Positions 50,403-59,411 of a stretch of DNA of 64,000 nucleotides are shown here, one piece after another. Numbering within the stretch: position 1 is the first letter of the stretch; each line of letters opens with the position of its first letter. A program made the position numbers and the translations under genes. Source of the DNA: Candidatus Woesearchaeota archaeon. GTDB taxonomy: Archaea > Nanobdellota > Nanobdellia > Woesearchaeales > JAHWIC01. The notes below the pieces were generated by a model that worked only from the letters and a program-made list of their open reading frames with translations, was not told the DNA's origin and ran no database searches. The stretch covers positions 1 through 64,000 of the forward strand of contig JAHWIC010000003.1 in NCBI GenBank assembly GCA_019322805.1, given 5' to 3'.

Positions 50403-51902
50403 ATGCTGAAAGAATACACTTCAGTAAGCGAGGTTTCTGGCCCTTTAATGATTGTTGAAAATGTAAAGGATGTAGCTTATGCTGAATTGGTCCAAATAAC
50501 AACACCTGCAGGAGAAAAACGGCTTGGCCAGGTTTTAGAGATTAGGGAAGACAAGGCAGTTGTTCAGATTTTTGAAGGAACATCTGGGATTGATACCAAG
50601 AATACAAAGGTGCGCTTTATAGGGGAAACAATGAAGTTGGGAGTAAGTGAGGAGATGCTGGGAAGGGTCTTTAACGGCGCTGGCAAGCCAATAGATAAGC
50701 TGCCAGAGATAATCCCAGAAAAAAGGCTTGATATTAATGGGAATGCCATCAATCCATACAAGAGAATGCACCCTGCAGAATTCATACAAACAGGAATCTC
50801 CACTATAGATTTGAATAATACCCTGGTAAGAGGACAAAAACTGCCTATTTTCTCAGGCTCTGGATTGCCGCATAACCAGTTAGCTGCACAGATTGCAAGA
50901 CAAGCTGTTGTACTTGGAGAAAAAGAGAAGTTTGCAGTTGTGTTTGCGGCAATGGGCATAACAAACGAGGAAGCATTATTCTTTAGGCAGGAGTTTGAAA
51001 GAACCGGAAGCTTAGGGAATGTAATCATGTTTTTGAATTTAGCTGATGACCCTGCAATTGAAAGAATAATCACTCCAAGGATTGCTTTAACAGCAGCAGA
51101 GTATCTTGCTTATGACAAGGATATGCATGTCTTGATTATACTGACAGATATGACTAATTACTGCGAAGCATTGAGGGAGATCTCTGCAGCAAGAAGCGAG
51201 GTTCCTGGAAGAAGAGGATATCCTGGGTATATGTACACAGACCTAGCAACAGTCTATGAAAGAGCAGGGAGAATAAAAGGAAGAAAGGGCAGTTTAACTC
51301 AAATGCCAATATTAACAATGCCTGATGATGACATCACTCATCCAATTGCAGACTTAACCGGATATATAACAGAAGGGCAGTTTGTTCAGAGCAGGGACTT
51401 GCACAGAAAAGGCATTTACCCTCCAGTTAATGTGCTGCCTTCCCTTTCAAGATTAATGAAGAATGGAATTGGGCCAGGAAAGACCAGGGAAGACCATGCA
51501 AATGTATCTGACCAGCTATATGCTGCGTATGCTCATGGCATTGAATTAAGAGACCTGGTTGCAGTTATTGGGAAAGAGTCTTTGTCAGAATTGGATCTGA
51601 AGTATTTAGAGTTTGCTGATAAGTTTGAGGATAAATTTGTAAGGCAGGGCTATGAGGAAAACAGGGCAATAGAGGTAACACTGTCCATAGCATGGAAGCT
51701 GTTATCTGATTTGCCAGAAGCAGAGCTTAAGAGGATAAAGAAAGAGTTCATTGATAAGTATCATCCTGAAAGAAAGACAGGCAAAGTAAAAGGAAAGGTC
51801 TCTTCTGACATAGAGATTTCAGGTTATACAGATGCAGATGCAACCTTAGGCACAGGTCTGGATGTAACACCTACAAAGGCTAAGAAGAAGAAAAAGCTTT
51901 AA
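50403..51902 (+). CDS. atpB: A-type ATP synthase regulatory subunit B
   Basis: A 499-residue non-catalytic partner of subunit A. It shows the family order: degenerate nucleotide loop [38 protein letters not shown] and [22 protein letters not shown] (quoted in part). A Lys-rich tail of about 40 residues after the normal end is simple in composition. It starts 1 nt after subunit A. Confidence 0.96.
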   Translation: MLKEYTSVSEVSGPLMIVENVKDVAYAELVQITTPAGEKRLGQVLEIREDKAVVQIFEGTSGIDTKNTKVRFIGETMKLGVSEEMLGRVFNGAGKPIDKLPEIIPEKRLDINGNAINPYKRMHPAEFIQTGISTIDLNNTLVRGQKLPIFSGSGLPHNQLAAQIARQAVVLGEKEKFAVVFAAMGITNEEALFFRQEFERTGSLGNVIMFLNLADDPAIERIITPRIALTAAEYLAYDKDMHVLIILTDMTNYCEALREISAARSEVPGRRGYPGYMYTDLATVYERAGRIKGRKGSLTQMPILTMPDDDITHPIADLTGYITEGQFVQSRDLHRKGIYPPVNVLPSLSRLMKNGIGPGKTREDHANVSDQLYAAYAHGIELRDLVAVIGKESLSELDLKYLEFADKFEDKFVRQGYEENRAIEVTLSIAWKLLSDLPEAELKRIKKEFIDKYHPERKTGKVKGKVSSDIEISGYTDADATLGTGLDVTPTKAKKKKKL

Positions 51903-51916
51903 GATAGGGACTCAAG

Positions 51917-52525
51917 ATGAAGATCAAACCAACCCGGATGGGTTTGCTGTTAACGAGAAAGAAGTTAAAGATAGCAAAAAAAGGGCACAAATTACTGAAG
52001 CAAAAGAGGGATGTTCTTATTTTGGAATTCTTTCAGGTACTGAAGGAAATAAAACAGCTGAGAAAACAAATCTCTGGAAATCTGATAAAGGCTCAGGGCT
52101 CACTTTATAATGCGCAGGCAATTGAGGGCGAGCTGAATATAGAAAGAACAGCCTTGGGCTTGTCTTCAGGAGCTGCAATAGACCTTTCATCAAGGTCTAT
52201 AATGGGTGTTGAGGTTCCTGTGATAAGGAATATTGAAGTAGAGCACCAATGGCATGGCTATTTTGGGCAGACTGTTGAGCTTGATAATGCAGTAAAACAA
52301 TTCAGGGATATATTTCCTGAACTGATAAGACTGATGGAAAAGCAGCTGATGCTTAAACATCTTGCAGAGGAGATAAAGAAGACAAAAAGAAGGGTTAATA
52401 GCCTGGAGTATCTGACGATACCTGGGTTGGAAGATATAAAAAAGATTATCACGTTTAAATTAGAAGAACTTGAAAGAGAGAATTTCAGCAGGCTAAAGAA
52501 GATAAAGAAGACAACAGCAAAATGA
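51917..52525 (+). CDS. atpD: A-type ATP synthase subunit D (central stalk)
   Basis: A 202-residue rotor axle made of two long helices, with the family start PTRMGLLLTRKKLKIAKKGH and the C-terminal TKRRVNSLEYLTIPGLEDI. It ends in an ATGA overlap with the small membrane protein gene. Confidence 0.95.
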   Translation: MKIKPTRMGLLLTRKKLKIAKKGHKLLKQKRDVLILEFFQVLKEIKQLRKQISGNLIKAQGSLYNAQAIEGELNIERTALGLSSGAAIDLSSRSIMGVEVPVIRNIEVEHQWHGYFGQTVELDNAVKQFRDIFPELIRLMEKQLMLKHLAEEIKKTKRRVNSLEYLTIPGLEDIKKIITFKLEELERENFSRLKKIKKTTAK

Positions 52526-52662
52526 GGCCAAAACAGAAAAAAGAGGCAGAGAAAAGGGCCAGACAATTCCTTTTGCTGACAACTGCAAGGATTGTTGCTG
52601 AGATTACAATCATTATTGGGTTTTTTATTGTCATATATTTTTTGATTAGAAAATATGTGTAA
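52522..52662 (+). CDS. 46-residue membrane protein coupled to atpD
   Basis: An ATG at 52522 overlaps the atpD stop codon. The product has a charged first 17 residues (KQKKEAEKRARQ) and one hydrophobic helix (ITIIIGFFIVIYFLI) with a basic end. Coupling to the last ATP synthase gene suggests an accessory or assembly protein of the complex, but I recognise no family. Confidence 0.6.
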   Translation: MRPKQKKEAEKRARQFLLLTTARIVAEITIIIGFFIVIYFLIRKYV

Positions 52663-52716
52663 GTTAGTATATTAACATAAGATTAATAATCAATTTTTGT
52701 TTTAGGGGGTGTTAAG

Positions 52717-53142
52717 ATGAAAATCAGAGAGATAATGACTTCGATAAAAAAGACCTCTGCAGATACCACTGTTTCTGATGCTGCTAAGCTCATGGATGCA
52801 AAAATCATTGGCGGACTGCTTATTGAAGAAGAAGGCAAGGTTATTGGAATAGTAACTGAGAGGGATGTCTTAAGAAAGATTGTTGCAAAAGGCAGGGATC
52901 CTACTACAACACTTGTTAAAGATATCATGAGCACTCCACTTATCACAATAGACCCTGAGAAAAGCCTTGAAGAAGCAAATGAGATCATGGCTCAGAAGAA
53001 TATAAGAAGGCTTCCTGTAGAAAGCAATGGCAGCATTGTTGGAATGATTACTATAAGAGATATTTCTGATAATTTGAGGTACACCCTAGGGAAAAGTTTG
53101 TTAAAGCACAGAGAGAACGATTTTGTTAGGAATCATTTTTGA
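52717..53142 (+). CDS. Two-CBS-domain protein
   Basis: A 141-residue protein made only of a CBS pair: IREIMTSIKKTSADTTVSDA with GIVTERDVLRKI, then VKDIMSTPLITIDPEKSL with IVGMITIRDIS. CBS pairs bind adenine nucleotides and report energy charge. AGGGGGTG lies 7 nt before the ATG. The position after the ATP synthase genes may be functional or chance. Confidence 0.9.
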   Translation: MKIREIMTSIKKTSADTTVSDAAKLMDAKIIGGLLIEEEGKVIGIVTERDVLRKIVAKGRDPTTTLVKDIMSTPLITIDPEKSLEEANEIMAQKNIRRLPVESNGSIVGMITIRDISDNLRYTLGKSLLKHRENDFVRNHF

Positions 53143-53151
53143 GAAAAAATA

Positions 53152-53300
53152 TCCCGCGGGAGGGACATCCGAACTTCTTTGTTTATCGAACCCCCAACAC
53201 TACGGTAACAGCTGCCTTATTTTCATCCTTAGCAATTAGCTATGTCGATAAGTGGCTATATCACCTACAGCCGTATGCTCTACCGTTGAGCTACCGCGGG
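53152..53300 (-). tRNA. tRNA-Tyr (GUA) with two introns
   Basis: Read on the minus strand: acceptor CCCGCGG (53300-53294) with CCGCGGG, D-arm GCTC-AACGGTA-GAGC, anticodon stem TACGG with CCGTA, loop CTGTAG...A with anticodon GTA, T-stem GGGGG with CCCTC, discriminator A; no CCA encoded. C1-G72 fits archaeal tRNA-Tyr. Intron 1 (58 nt, 53207-53264) sits at 37/38. Intron 2 (19 nt, 53166-53184) sits in the T-loop at 59/60 with an ideal bulge-helix-bulge: TTCG/CGGA core, bulges ATA and TGT, inner AAC/GTT. Removal restores the loop TTCGATT. Mature length 72. Confidence 0.9.
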
Positions 53301-53340
53301 TTTAGTATTAAGAAAACAACATCTCTTTTTAAATTTATCT

Positions 53341-53721
53341 CTAAAATATAAATCAATAAAAACAATTATCATTAAAAAATCAATAAAAACAAAAAATAAA
53401 CGGGAATCAAAGATTCCTTAGTAGGGCTTGTTTCACTCGGCAACAATCTGATTTTTGCCCCAAATCAATTTGAAAAAATTCAATAAACGAAAAATAATAA
53501 ATAGGATTTTTGCTTGATATTCAACAGTAAAGCAAAAATCATCTACAGTGTTTCTAAAGAACCAAACTAAGATGAAAATTCCTTGAGCGTGGTTGTGAAA
53601 GGAATTTTCGGATTTATTAATTGTTATTTAATAAAAATTAAAGAAATAAAAACACAACCAAGTGCGCAACTAATTGTGCATACATTCCAGCACCCAGTGA
53701 TAATATCAATAAAACCCTTAA
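53341..53721 (+). repeat. R1 repeat, copy F (with a second partial unit)
   Basis: The region holds a complete R1 core at about 53505-53616 (stem 1 GATTTTTGC/GCAAAAATC, middle CATCT/AGATG, stem 3 GAAAATTCCTT/AAAGGAATTTTC) plus, just left, a partial lead-in with the GGCAACAATCTGATTTTTGCCCC arrangement of copy C (quoted in part: CAACAATCTGATTTTTGC) at about 53440-53460. It looks like one R1 inserted into or recombined with another. The tail has TGCGCAA-CTAA-TTGTGCA. It lies between a minus-strand tRNA and a minus-strand gene end. Confidence 0.8.
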
Positions 53722-55167
53722 TCAAGAATTAATATAAAGCCTGTTTGAATGACTTCTTATCTGCCTGCCCATATAACCGAATTTTGCCTTCATTGGAGGC
53801 AGCATAAACTCACCTAGAATAGAAAGCTTTGCCTTTACCCTGTATGTTATAACCCTCTCTTCCTCAGGCTCCAGCTCGTTTATGCTCCACTTTAACAGCA
53901 TTCCTTTCTTTTCATGTTTTAGAACCTTGTTTGGCTGCAAAGAGCCGATTGATAATTCCTGCTCAACCTCAACAAGATCAGGAACCTTGTCAGTTAGTTC
54001 AAGATCCTTTATATTGTTCTTGCCCCTGTTCGTGACGTTTAAAATGACTTTTACTGCATCTATTCCTCCTTCATGCTTATGAATATCTGCAACTGATTTT
54101 TTGATAATTAAGGGGCTTCTGAACTGGTAATAAAGACCTAATGCAATAGCAGCTAGGATAATGATAAGCAGCAATGGCCTGTAGTTAATCACGACCCTCG
54201 CTTCGTACTGCTCTCCAGGTCCAAGAGAAACCTCCCAGCTTAGATATCTAATCCCCTCCACTTTTATGGTCTGGGCAGTTGGCTCTGTTGAGGTAAACAT
54301 ATTCCTTAAGAACGATGTTTCAACCTTAACTGGACCATCATAACCAACATTTCCATCATTTGTAAATACTATTATACTGTCTATTTTTAGGAATACCTTT
54401 GTTGGCTTAATCTCAGGAACAATCTCTGAATATTTGACAATCTCAATGTTCTTCTTCAAAGGACCAGTAATTGTTTCATTTCCCCGCATAAGGCTGATAT
54501 AAAGAATATCTGGCTGTGGCGGTGTCATGGAATCAAGTGTTTCAGTGATATCAACTGTTTTCTGCTCTTTTGGTTCTATACCGGTTACGACAGTTTTCTG
54601 GATAAGCCAGTTTTCACTTTCTATCTTGATTGCTAGGTCAGGTATATCCAGAGGATTCTGGTTTGTTAATTCTACTTTTATGGGTATAGGATCTCTTGGG
54701 TTAATCTCTTTAGGCATTATGACATCCATCATAACTGTGGGTACATACTGTTTTGTTCCAGCTGGATGCCTTAGAGTGACTGTAGCAGGCACAGTAACAA
54801 GCTTGTCTGTCCTTCCTGACCTTACATTTATGTTAACAGCATGTACTCCTGGCTGGGCACTGACAGGCTCAACAAATACGGTTATTGTTTCGCTTGATTT
54901 ACTCTCAACGACAGCGCTGACAGAATATTCGCCAGGCGCAGAATAAATGCTCCATAAAGGATAATCCAGGGTGTATATCCTATATACGTCACTTATCCCC
55001 AGGTTATTTATTATCCTGAGATAAAAGCTTGCTGCTGTGCCTTCATCTATGTATATCTTATCGTTTATTGGATTTAACTCAACATAGAACTGTTCTGCAC
55101 TATAAACTACAGGAATTAATGCAAATATAGCAATAAATAGCGACAGTAAACGCTTATTCCAAAACAT
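53722..55167 (-). CDS. Exported membrane-anchored protein with Ig-like domains
   Basis: A 481-residue protein with signal peptide (LLSLFIAIFALIPVVYSA), about 300 residues of beta-rich outside domains (YSVSAVVESKSSETITVFVEP; IPIKVELTNQNPLDIPDLAI style repeats), one membrane helix (LLLIIILAAIALGLYY) and a further CARDB/DUF11-like beta domain after it (VKVILNVTNRGKNNIKDLEL). Such proteins are frequent on DPANN cell surfaces; function unknown, perhaps adhesion or cell-envelope structure. Confidence 0.75.
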   Translation of the reverse strand: MFWNKRLLSLFIAIFALIPVVYSAEQFYVELNPINDKIYIDEGTAASFYLRIINNLGISDVYRIYTLDYPLWSIYSAPGEYSVSAVVESKSSETITVFVEPVSAQPGVHAVNINVRSGRTDKLVTVPATVTLRHPAGTKQYVPTVMMDVIMPKEINPRDPIPIKVELTNQNPLDIPDLAIKIESENWLIQKTVVTGIEPKEQKTVDITETLDSMTPPQPDILYISLMRGNETITGPLKKNIEIVKYSEIVPEIKPTKVFLKIDSIIVFTNDGNVGYDGPVKVETSFLRNMFTSTEPTAQTIKVEGIRYLSWEVSLGPGEQYEARVVINYRPLLLIIILAAIALGLYYQFRSPLIIKKSVADIHKHEGGIDAVKVILNVTNRGKNNIKDLELTDKVPDLVEVEQELSIGSLQPNKVLKHEKKGMLLKWSINELEPEEERVITYRVKAKLSILGEFMLPPMKAKFGYMGRQIRSHSNRLYINS

Positions 55168-55247
55168 AATACACCTCTTCTATTTTTTATACTGGACTAA
55201 TATATAAATGTTACGCTAAAATGGTAAATAGAACAGTAGTGAAAAAA

Positions 55248-55388
55248 TGGGGCCGCCGTGACTTTCATGCCATAATTCCTTTCAGGGATTAACGGCGTTC
55301 GAACACGGGTTGGAAGCTATCCTGAGCAAAAGGAAACGCCTTAAGCAGTCCCCGAGCTCCAGTCATAGCCAAACTAGACCACGGCCCC
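55248..55388 (-). tRNA. Intron-containing tRNA, probably tRNA-Pro
   Basis: Read on the minus strand: acceptor GGGGCCG with CGGCCCC, discriminator A, D-arm GTC-TAGTTTGGCTAT-GAC, T-stem CCGTG with CACGG. The T-loop is split by a 36-nt intron (55262-55297) at 59/60: core TTCG/TGAA, bulges AAC and AGT, and a long inner stem starting GCC/GGC; splicing restores TTCGAAT. The anticodon stem is read as GGAGC/GCTTC, giving a 38-nt loop that must also hold an intron of about 31 nt (roughly 55319-55349). The loop begins TCGGGG, so the anticodon is probably GGG with an odd C33; isotype is provisional. Confidence 0.75.
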
Positions 55389-55493
55389 AAGTAAAGCAAA
55401 AATAACCCTATCCTGCTTATTAATTTTTTTATTTTACATACCGAAAATTATATATAATGCTTTACAAGGTATATGCACTAAAAGAGGATTAAC

Positions 55494-56123
55494 ATGGCTT
55501 GGTGGACAAAGGAAAAGAAAGAAGAGAAAAAGGGACCAGAAAAGGAAAAATATTCAGAAGCAGTACAAAGAAAACGCCTTGGGGGTCTTAATGAGGATCT
55601 AAGGCTGACTGAAGCTGAGTTAACAAGATATGCTGATTTGAAGAGAAAGGTAAGTGATTTTAGAAAAGAACTGGCTTTTGTTGGAAGTTATTCGCCTATG
55701 TACCAAAGCGTGAATCGTTCTAAAGAAAGGCTGGCTCGATTAGAAGAGCAGGCAAAGAGCTTATTTAGAGAGGTTAAAGGATTGGAAAGGCTCCAGGAAA
55801 AACTTAGAGCATTAAAGAACGAGGAATTAGTTGATTATATAGTTGGGCTGAAAGGCATTGTACTGCCCAGGCTTAAGGCAAGATTCAGGAGAGACTTAAG
55901 AGTAGAGCACTGGATTGAAGAAGGCACATTCACTCTTGAAAAACTGTTGAGGAGAGCTATAACTGCTTTTAAGCTAAGGACTGAAACAAGACGGCCAAAT
56001 GTACAGCCATTAATGCATTTCTTTGCTGGAGTAGAGTCCTTGATTGATAGGGGGCTGAAAGAACTTGCAATAAGAGTAGCAGACATTAATGACCTGAGAG
56101 CATCTATTGGAAAAGCTGCTTAA
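55494..56123 (+). CDS. Coiled-coil hypothetical protein
   Basis: A 209-residue highly charged protein. It starts WWTKEKKEEKKG, continues with coiled-coil segments (RSKERLARLEEQAKSLFREV; LERLQEKLRALKNEELVDYI) and ends in a helical domain with VQPLMHFFAGVESLIDRGL. No family recognised. It has its own TATA-like box (ATTATATATAATGC, 55448-55461). Possibly structural or a regulator. Confidence 0.6.
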   Translation: MAWWTKEKKEEKKGPEKEKYSEAVQRKRLGGLNEDLRLTEAELTRYADLKRKVSDFRKELAFVGSYSPMYQSVNRSKERLARLEEQAKSLFREVKGLERLQEKLRALKNEELVDYIVGLKGIVLPRLKARFRRDLRVEHWIEEGTFTLEKLLRRAITAFKLRTETRRPNVQPLMHFFAGVESLIDRGLKELAIRVADINDLRASIGKAA

Positions 56124-56203
56124 GCCCGGGAAAAGCTGATTTGATTCTTCTTTTACTTATAAACAAATAATTTTATATACTGGTTTATCAAAAATAAATA
56201 TAG

Positions 56204-57925
56204 ATGAAATTTTTAGACCTAGTTAAGGTGTATGAACAACTAGAAGCAACCAGTTCTGGCAATAAATTACGGGAAATCCTCTCAAATTTCTTTAAAAAGG
56301 CTCCTAAACAGGAGATAGAGCAGGTTGTTTACTTAACCTTAGGCCAGATAGCTTCTGATTTTGAGGATATTAACATAGGCATGGCAGATAAGATGGTTGT
56401 TAGGGCTATAGCTAATGCTGTTGATAAGGACATTTCAGAAATAAAGCAGATATTCAAAACAGAAGGAGATGTTGGAAAGACAGCAGAAAAGACTGTTGCA
56501 GGAAAAACAGCGAAGCTGCAGATAAATGGGGTTTTTGAAAGCTTACATAAGATAGCAGAAGCATCTGGTGCGGGAAGCCAGGATGTTAAAATAAGCACTT
56601 TAGCAGGTTTATTAAAAAAAGCAACACCAAAAGAAGCAAGATATTTGGCAAGAATTGTTTTAGGCACTTTAAGAATGGGTGTTGGCGATATGACTGTTCT
56701 TGATTCTTTATCCATTACCTTTACTGGAACAAAAGCGAACAAGAAATTCCTGGAGCATGCATTCAATATCTGCCCTGATGTTGGGATCATTGCAAAGACA
56801 ATCGCAGATAAGGGGCTTAAAGGCATTGATAAGATTGGTGTTGCTGTTGGAAGACCAATAAAGATGATGTTAGCTCAGAGAGTTACTGATATAGAGACAA
56901 TAAGGGAAAAGATGCCGGAAGGTATAGCTGCTGAGGAAAAATATGATGGTGAAAGAATACAAGCGCATTTCAGCAAAGGAAAACTGGTTCTTTTTTCGAG
57001 AAGAATGGAAGCTATAACTAACCAGTTCCCGGATGTTTGCCAGCAAATAAAGAAAAATCTCAAAGCAAAAGGGTTTGTTGTTGAAGGAGAGGCAGTTGCT
57101 ATTGACGAAAAAGGAAATTTACTTCCTTTTCAAAGATTAATGCAGAGAAGAAGGAAGTATGATGTTGAGGCTTATGTAAAGAAAATCCCTGTTTGCATTT
57201 ATTTATTTGATTTATTATACCTAAACGGAAAGAGTTACATTAGAGAGGACTATCCTAAAAGACACAAGGCATTAGAAAAGATAGTAAAAAAAGAGACAAA
57301 AAACCTGCAGATTGCAAAAAGAATTATTTGTGATGATATCGAATGCATTGAAGAATTTTTTAACAAATCCCTGCAAAGAGGATGCGAGGGAATTATAGCA
57401 AAATCAACTGCAAAAGGCTCTATCTATAAGCCTGGAACCAGAGGCTGGTTATGGATTAAATGGAAAAGAGAATACTCAACTGAGTTAGCAGATACCTTTG
57501 ACTTAGTTGTTGTTGGCGCTTTTGCTGGCAGAGGCAAGAGAAGCGGCACTTATGGCTCTTTGCTTTGTGCAGCCTATAACCATAAAAAGGATTTTTTTGA
57601 AACAGTTTGCAAATTAGGCTCTGGTTTTACTGATGAGCAATTAGCAGAATTACCCAAAAGGTTTAAAAAGTATCGGGTAAATAAAAAACCTGCAAGATTA
57701 GTTATAAATAAGGCTATGAAACCTGATTTTTGGTTTGAGCCAAAAATAGTTGTTGAGGTTTTAGGGGCTGAATTAACAAGAAGCCCTATACATTCAAGCT
57801 CTGAAAAGCAGGGAAAAGGCCTGGCTTTAAGATTTCCAAGATTTAAGCGCTATAGAGAAGACAAGAAACCAGAGCAGGCAACAACTTCAAAGGAAATATT
57901 AGACTTATACGAAAAAAAGAGGTAA
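56204..57925 (+). CDS. lig: ATP-dependent DNA ligase, archaeal type
   Basis: A 573-residue ligase with an N-terminal DNA-binding domain, the adenylation motif EKYDGERIQ with the nucleophile Lys246, FSRRMEAITNQFPDV, the SRPTRGWLW-like region reading KPGTRGWLWIKWKRE and an OB-fold end. It seals Okazaki fragments and repair nicks using ATP. It is followed after 1 nt by a site-2 protease gene and then by a LigD-type end-processing gene. Confidence 0.96.
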   Translation: MKFLDLVKVYEQLEATSSGNKLREILSNFFKKAPKQEIEQVVYLTLGQIASDFEDINIGMADKMVVRAIANAVDKDISEIKQIFKTEGDVGKTAEKTVAGKTAKLQINGVFESLHKIAEASGAGSQDVKISTLAGLLKKATPKEARYLARIVLGTLRMGVGDMTVLDSLSITFTGTKANKKFLEHAFNICPDVGIIAKTIADKGLKGIDKIGVAVGRPIKMMLAQRVTDIETIREKMPEGIAAEEKYDGERIQAHFSKGKLVLFSRRMEAITNQFPDVCQQIKKNLKAKGFVVEGEAVAIDEKGNLLPFQRLMQRRRKYDVEAYVKKIPVCIYLFDLLYLNGKSYIREDYPKRHKALEKIVKKETKNLQIAKRIICDDIECIEEFFNKSLQRGCEGIIAKSTAKGSIYKPGTRGWLWIKWKREYSTELADTFDLVVVGAFAGRGKRSGTYGSLLCAAYNHKKDFFETVCKLGSGFTDEQLAELPKRFKKYRVNKKPARLVINKAMKPDFWFEPKIVVEVLGAELTRSPIHSSSEKQGKGLALRFPRFKRYREDKKPEQATTSKEILDLYEKKR

Positions 57926-57926
57926 A

Positions 57927-59033
57927 ATGGTTCATCTAGGTTCATCACATAAAGTAGCAAGGGTCTTTGGTATTGATATAAAGCTCCACATAAGCTGGTT
58001 TTTCATCTTTTTCTTATTAGCCTGGTCTTTGGCAACATGGTATTTTCCTACAAACTATGAGTTTAGCACTGCTGTTAACTGGGTTTTAGGCTATATAGCC
58101 GCTGCATTATTGTTTGTTTCTGTTGCAGCGCACGAATTAGCTCATTCAGTTGTTGGGCAGCACCATGGAATAAAGGTTTATTCAATAACCCTCTTCTTTT
58201 TTGGAGGAATAGCAAATATATCTGACCAGAAGATCAGCCCGGAGACAGAGCTTAAGGTTAGTTTAGCAGGGCCGATATTAAGTTTGGTTCTTGCAGCCGG
58301 GTTTTTTCTCCTTACAAAGGTTCCTTTGATACCCCAGATTACTGCGGTCTTTAAGTACCTTGCAATTCTAAACACGTTTTTGGCATGCTTCAACCTTCTT
58401 CCAGGCTACCCATTGGATGGGGGCAGGGTATTAAGGGCAATTATCTGGAAAGCTACAGGAAATATAAAAAAAGCAACAAAGTACGCATCAGACGGAGGAA
58501 AGACAATTGGCTATGCGCTGGTCTTTGTTGGTGTTGTCAGTATATTCTTTGGCTATGGCGGCCTCTGGTATATTCTGCTTGGCTTATTCATTGTGTTCCT
58601 AGCTGATGCCGGCTTCCAGCAGGTTCTGCTTAAGCAAAAACTTTCAAGGGTTGAGATAGGCAAGCATCTTGAAAAGAAGTTTTTAGTGCTGAGCCCAAGA
58701 CAGACTTTGAAAGACTTCGTAAAAAAATGCATAGAGCTTGACCACCATAGTTTTATTGTTAAGGACAAGAATATATACGCAGTAATAAACCTGGATGAAT
58801 TGGCAGAGATACCCAAGAAATTCTGGTCAAGGGTAAAGGTTGGCGAAGTTGCAAAGATTGTAGCTCCTTTATCTTACGATGAGGATGCTTACAGCGCATT
58901 AAGAAAGATGCAGAACCTTGATGTTGATATAGTGCCTGTCAGGAAAGGCAGCAAGGTTATTGGTGTCCTTCATCAGTCAGCTATCATGAATATTGCGAGG
59001 GTAAGATTGTTAGAAGAAAAACTTGAAGGATAA
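57927..59033 (+). CDS. Site-2 protease with C-terminal CBS-like region
   Basis: A 368-residue M50 membrane protease: zinc motif HELAHS at about 69-74, third ligand in NLLPGYPLDGGRVLRA, around six membrane helices, then a CBS-like pair in the last 130 residues (VLSPRQTLKDFVKKC; VPVRKGSKVIGVLHQSA), the usual layout of archaeal homologues. It may be controlled by nucleotide binding to the CBS part. It lies in one run between DNA ligase and the phosphoesterase. Confidence 0.92.
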   Translation: MVHLGSSHKVARVFGIDIKLHISWFFIFFLLAWSLATWYFPTNYEFSTAVNWVLGYIAAALLFVSVAAHELAHSVVGQHHGIKVYSITLFFFGGIANISDQKISPETELKVSLAGPILSLVLAAGFFLLTKVPLIPQITAVFKYLAILNTFLACFNLLPGYPLDGGRVLRAIIWKATGNIKKATKYASDGGKTIGYALVFVGVVSIFFGYGGLWYILLGLFIVFLADAGFQQVLLKQKLSRVEIGKHLEKKFLVLSPRQTLKDFVKKCIELDHHSFIVKDKNIYAVINLDELAEIPKKFWSRVKVGEVAKIVAPLSYDEDAYSALRKMQNLDVDIVPVRKGSKVIGVLHQSAIMNIARVRLLEEKLEG

Positions 59034-59045
59034 TTCTTGGATAAA

Positions 59046-59411
59046 ATGGGCATATTTGTTGTTCAAAAACATAAAGCAACTCACTTGCACTGGGACTTTC
59101 GTTTAGAGCTTGATGGCGTCTTAAAATCTTGGGCTGTTCCGAAAGAGCCGCCTAAAGCAAAAGGAATAAAGAGGCTGGCTATAAAAGTAGAAGACCATGA
59201 GCTTGATTATGCAGGGTTTGAAGGAACAATCCCAGAAGGAATGTATGGTGCAGGAACTGTTAAGATCTGGGATAAAGGAACTTACGAATTAAAGGAAAAA
59301 GCCAAAGATAGGCTTGTTTTTGAGCTAAAAGGGAAAAAATTAAAAGGAAGTTATTGCTTAATAAGGTTTAAGAAGGCTGGAGCAAAGAATTGGTTACTAT
59401 TCAAGATGTAA
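59046..59411 (+). CDS. LigD-type 3'-phosphoesterase
   Basis: A 121-residue stand-alone phosphoesterase domain as found in bacterial LigD, which trims 3' phosphates or ribonucleotides at DNA ends before ligation. Motifs: HWDFRLELDGVLKSWAVPK (with catalytic His/Asp/Arg), VEDHELDYAGFEGTIPEGMYG and the end GSYCLIRFKKAGAKNWLL. The start is ATG 59046; an in-frame TTG lies at 59037. Clustering with DNA ligase suggests a small end-joining or nick-repair set, though no Ku is seen. Confidence 0.93.
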   Translation: MGIFVVQKHKATHLHWDFRLELDGVLKSWAVPKEPPKAKGIKRLAIKVEDHELDYAGFEGTIPEGMYGAGTVKIWDKGTYELKEKAKDRLVFELKGKKLKGSYCLIRFKKAGAKNWLLFKM

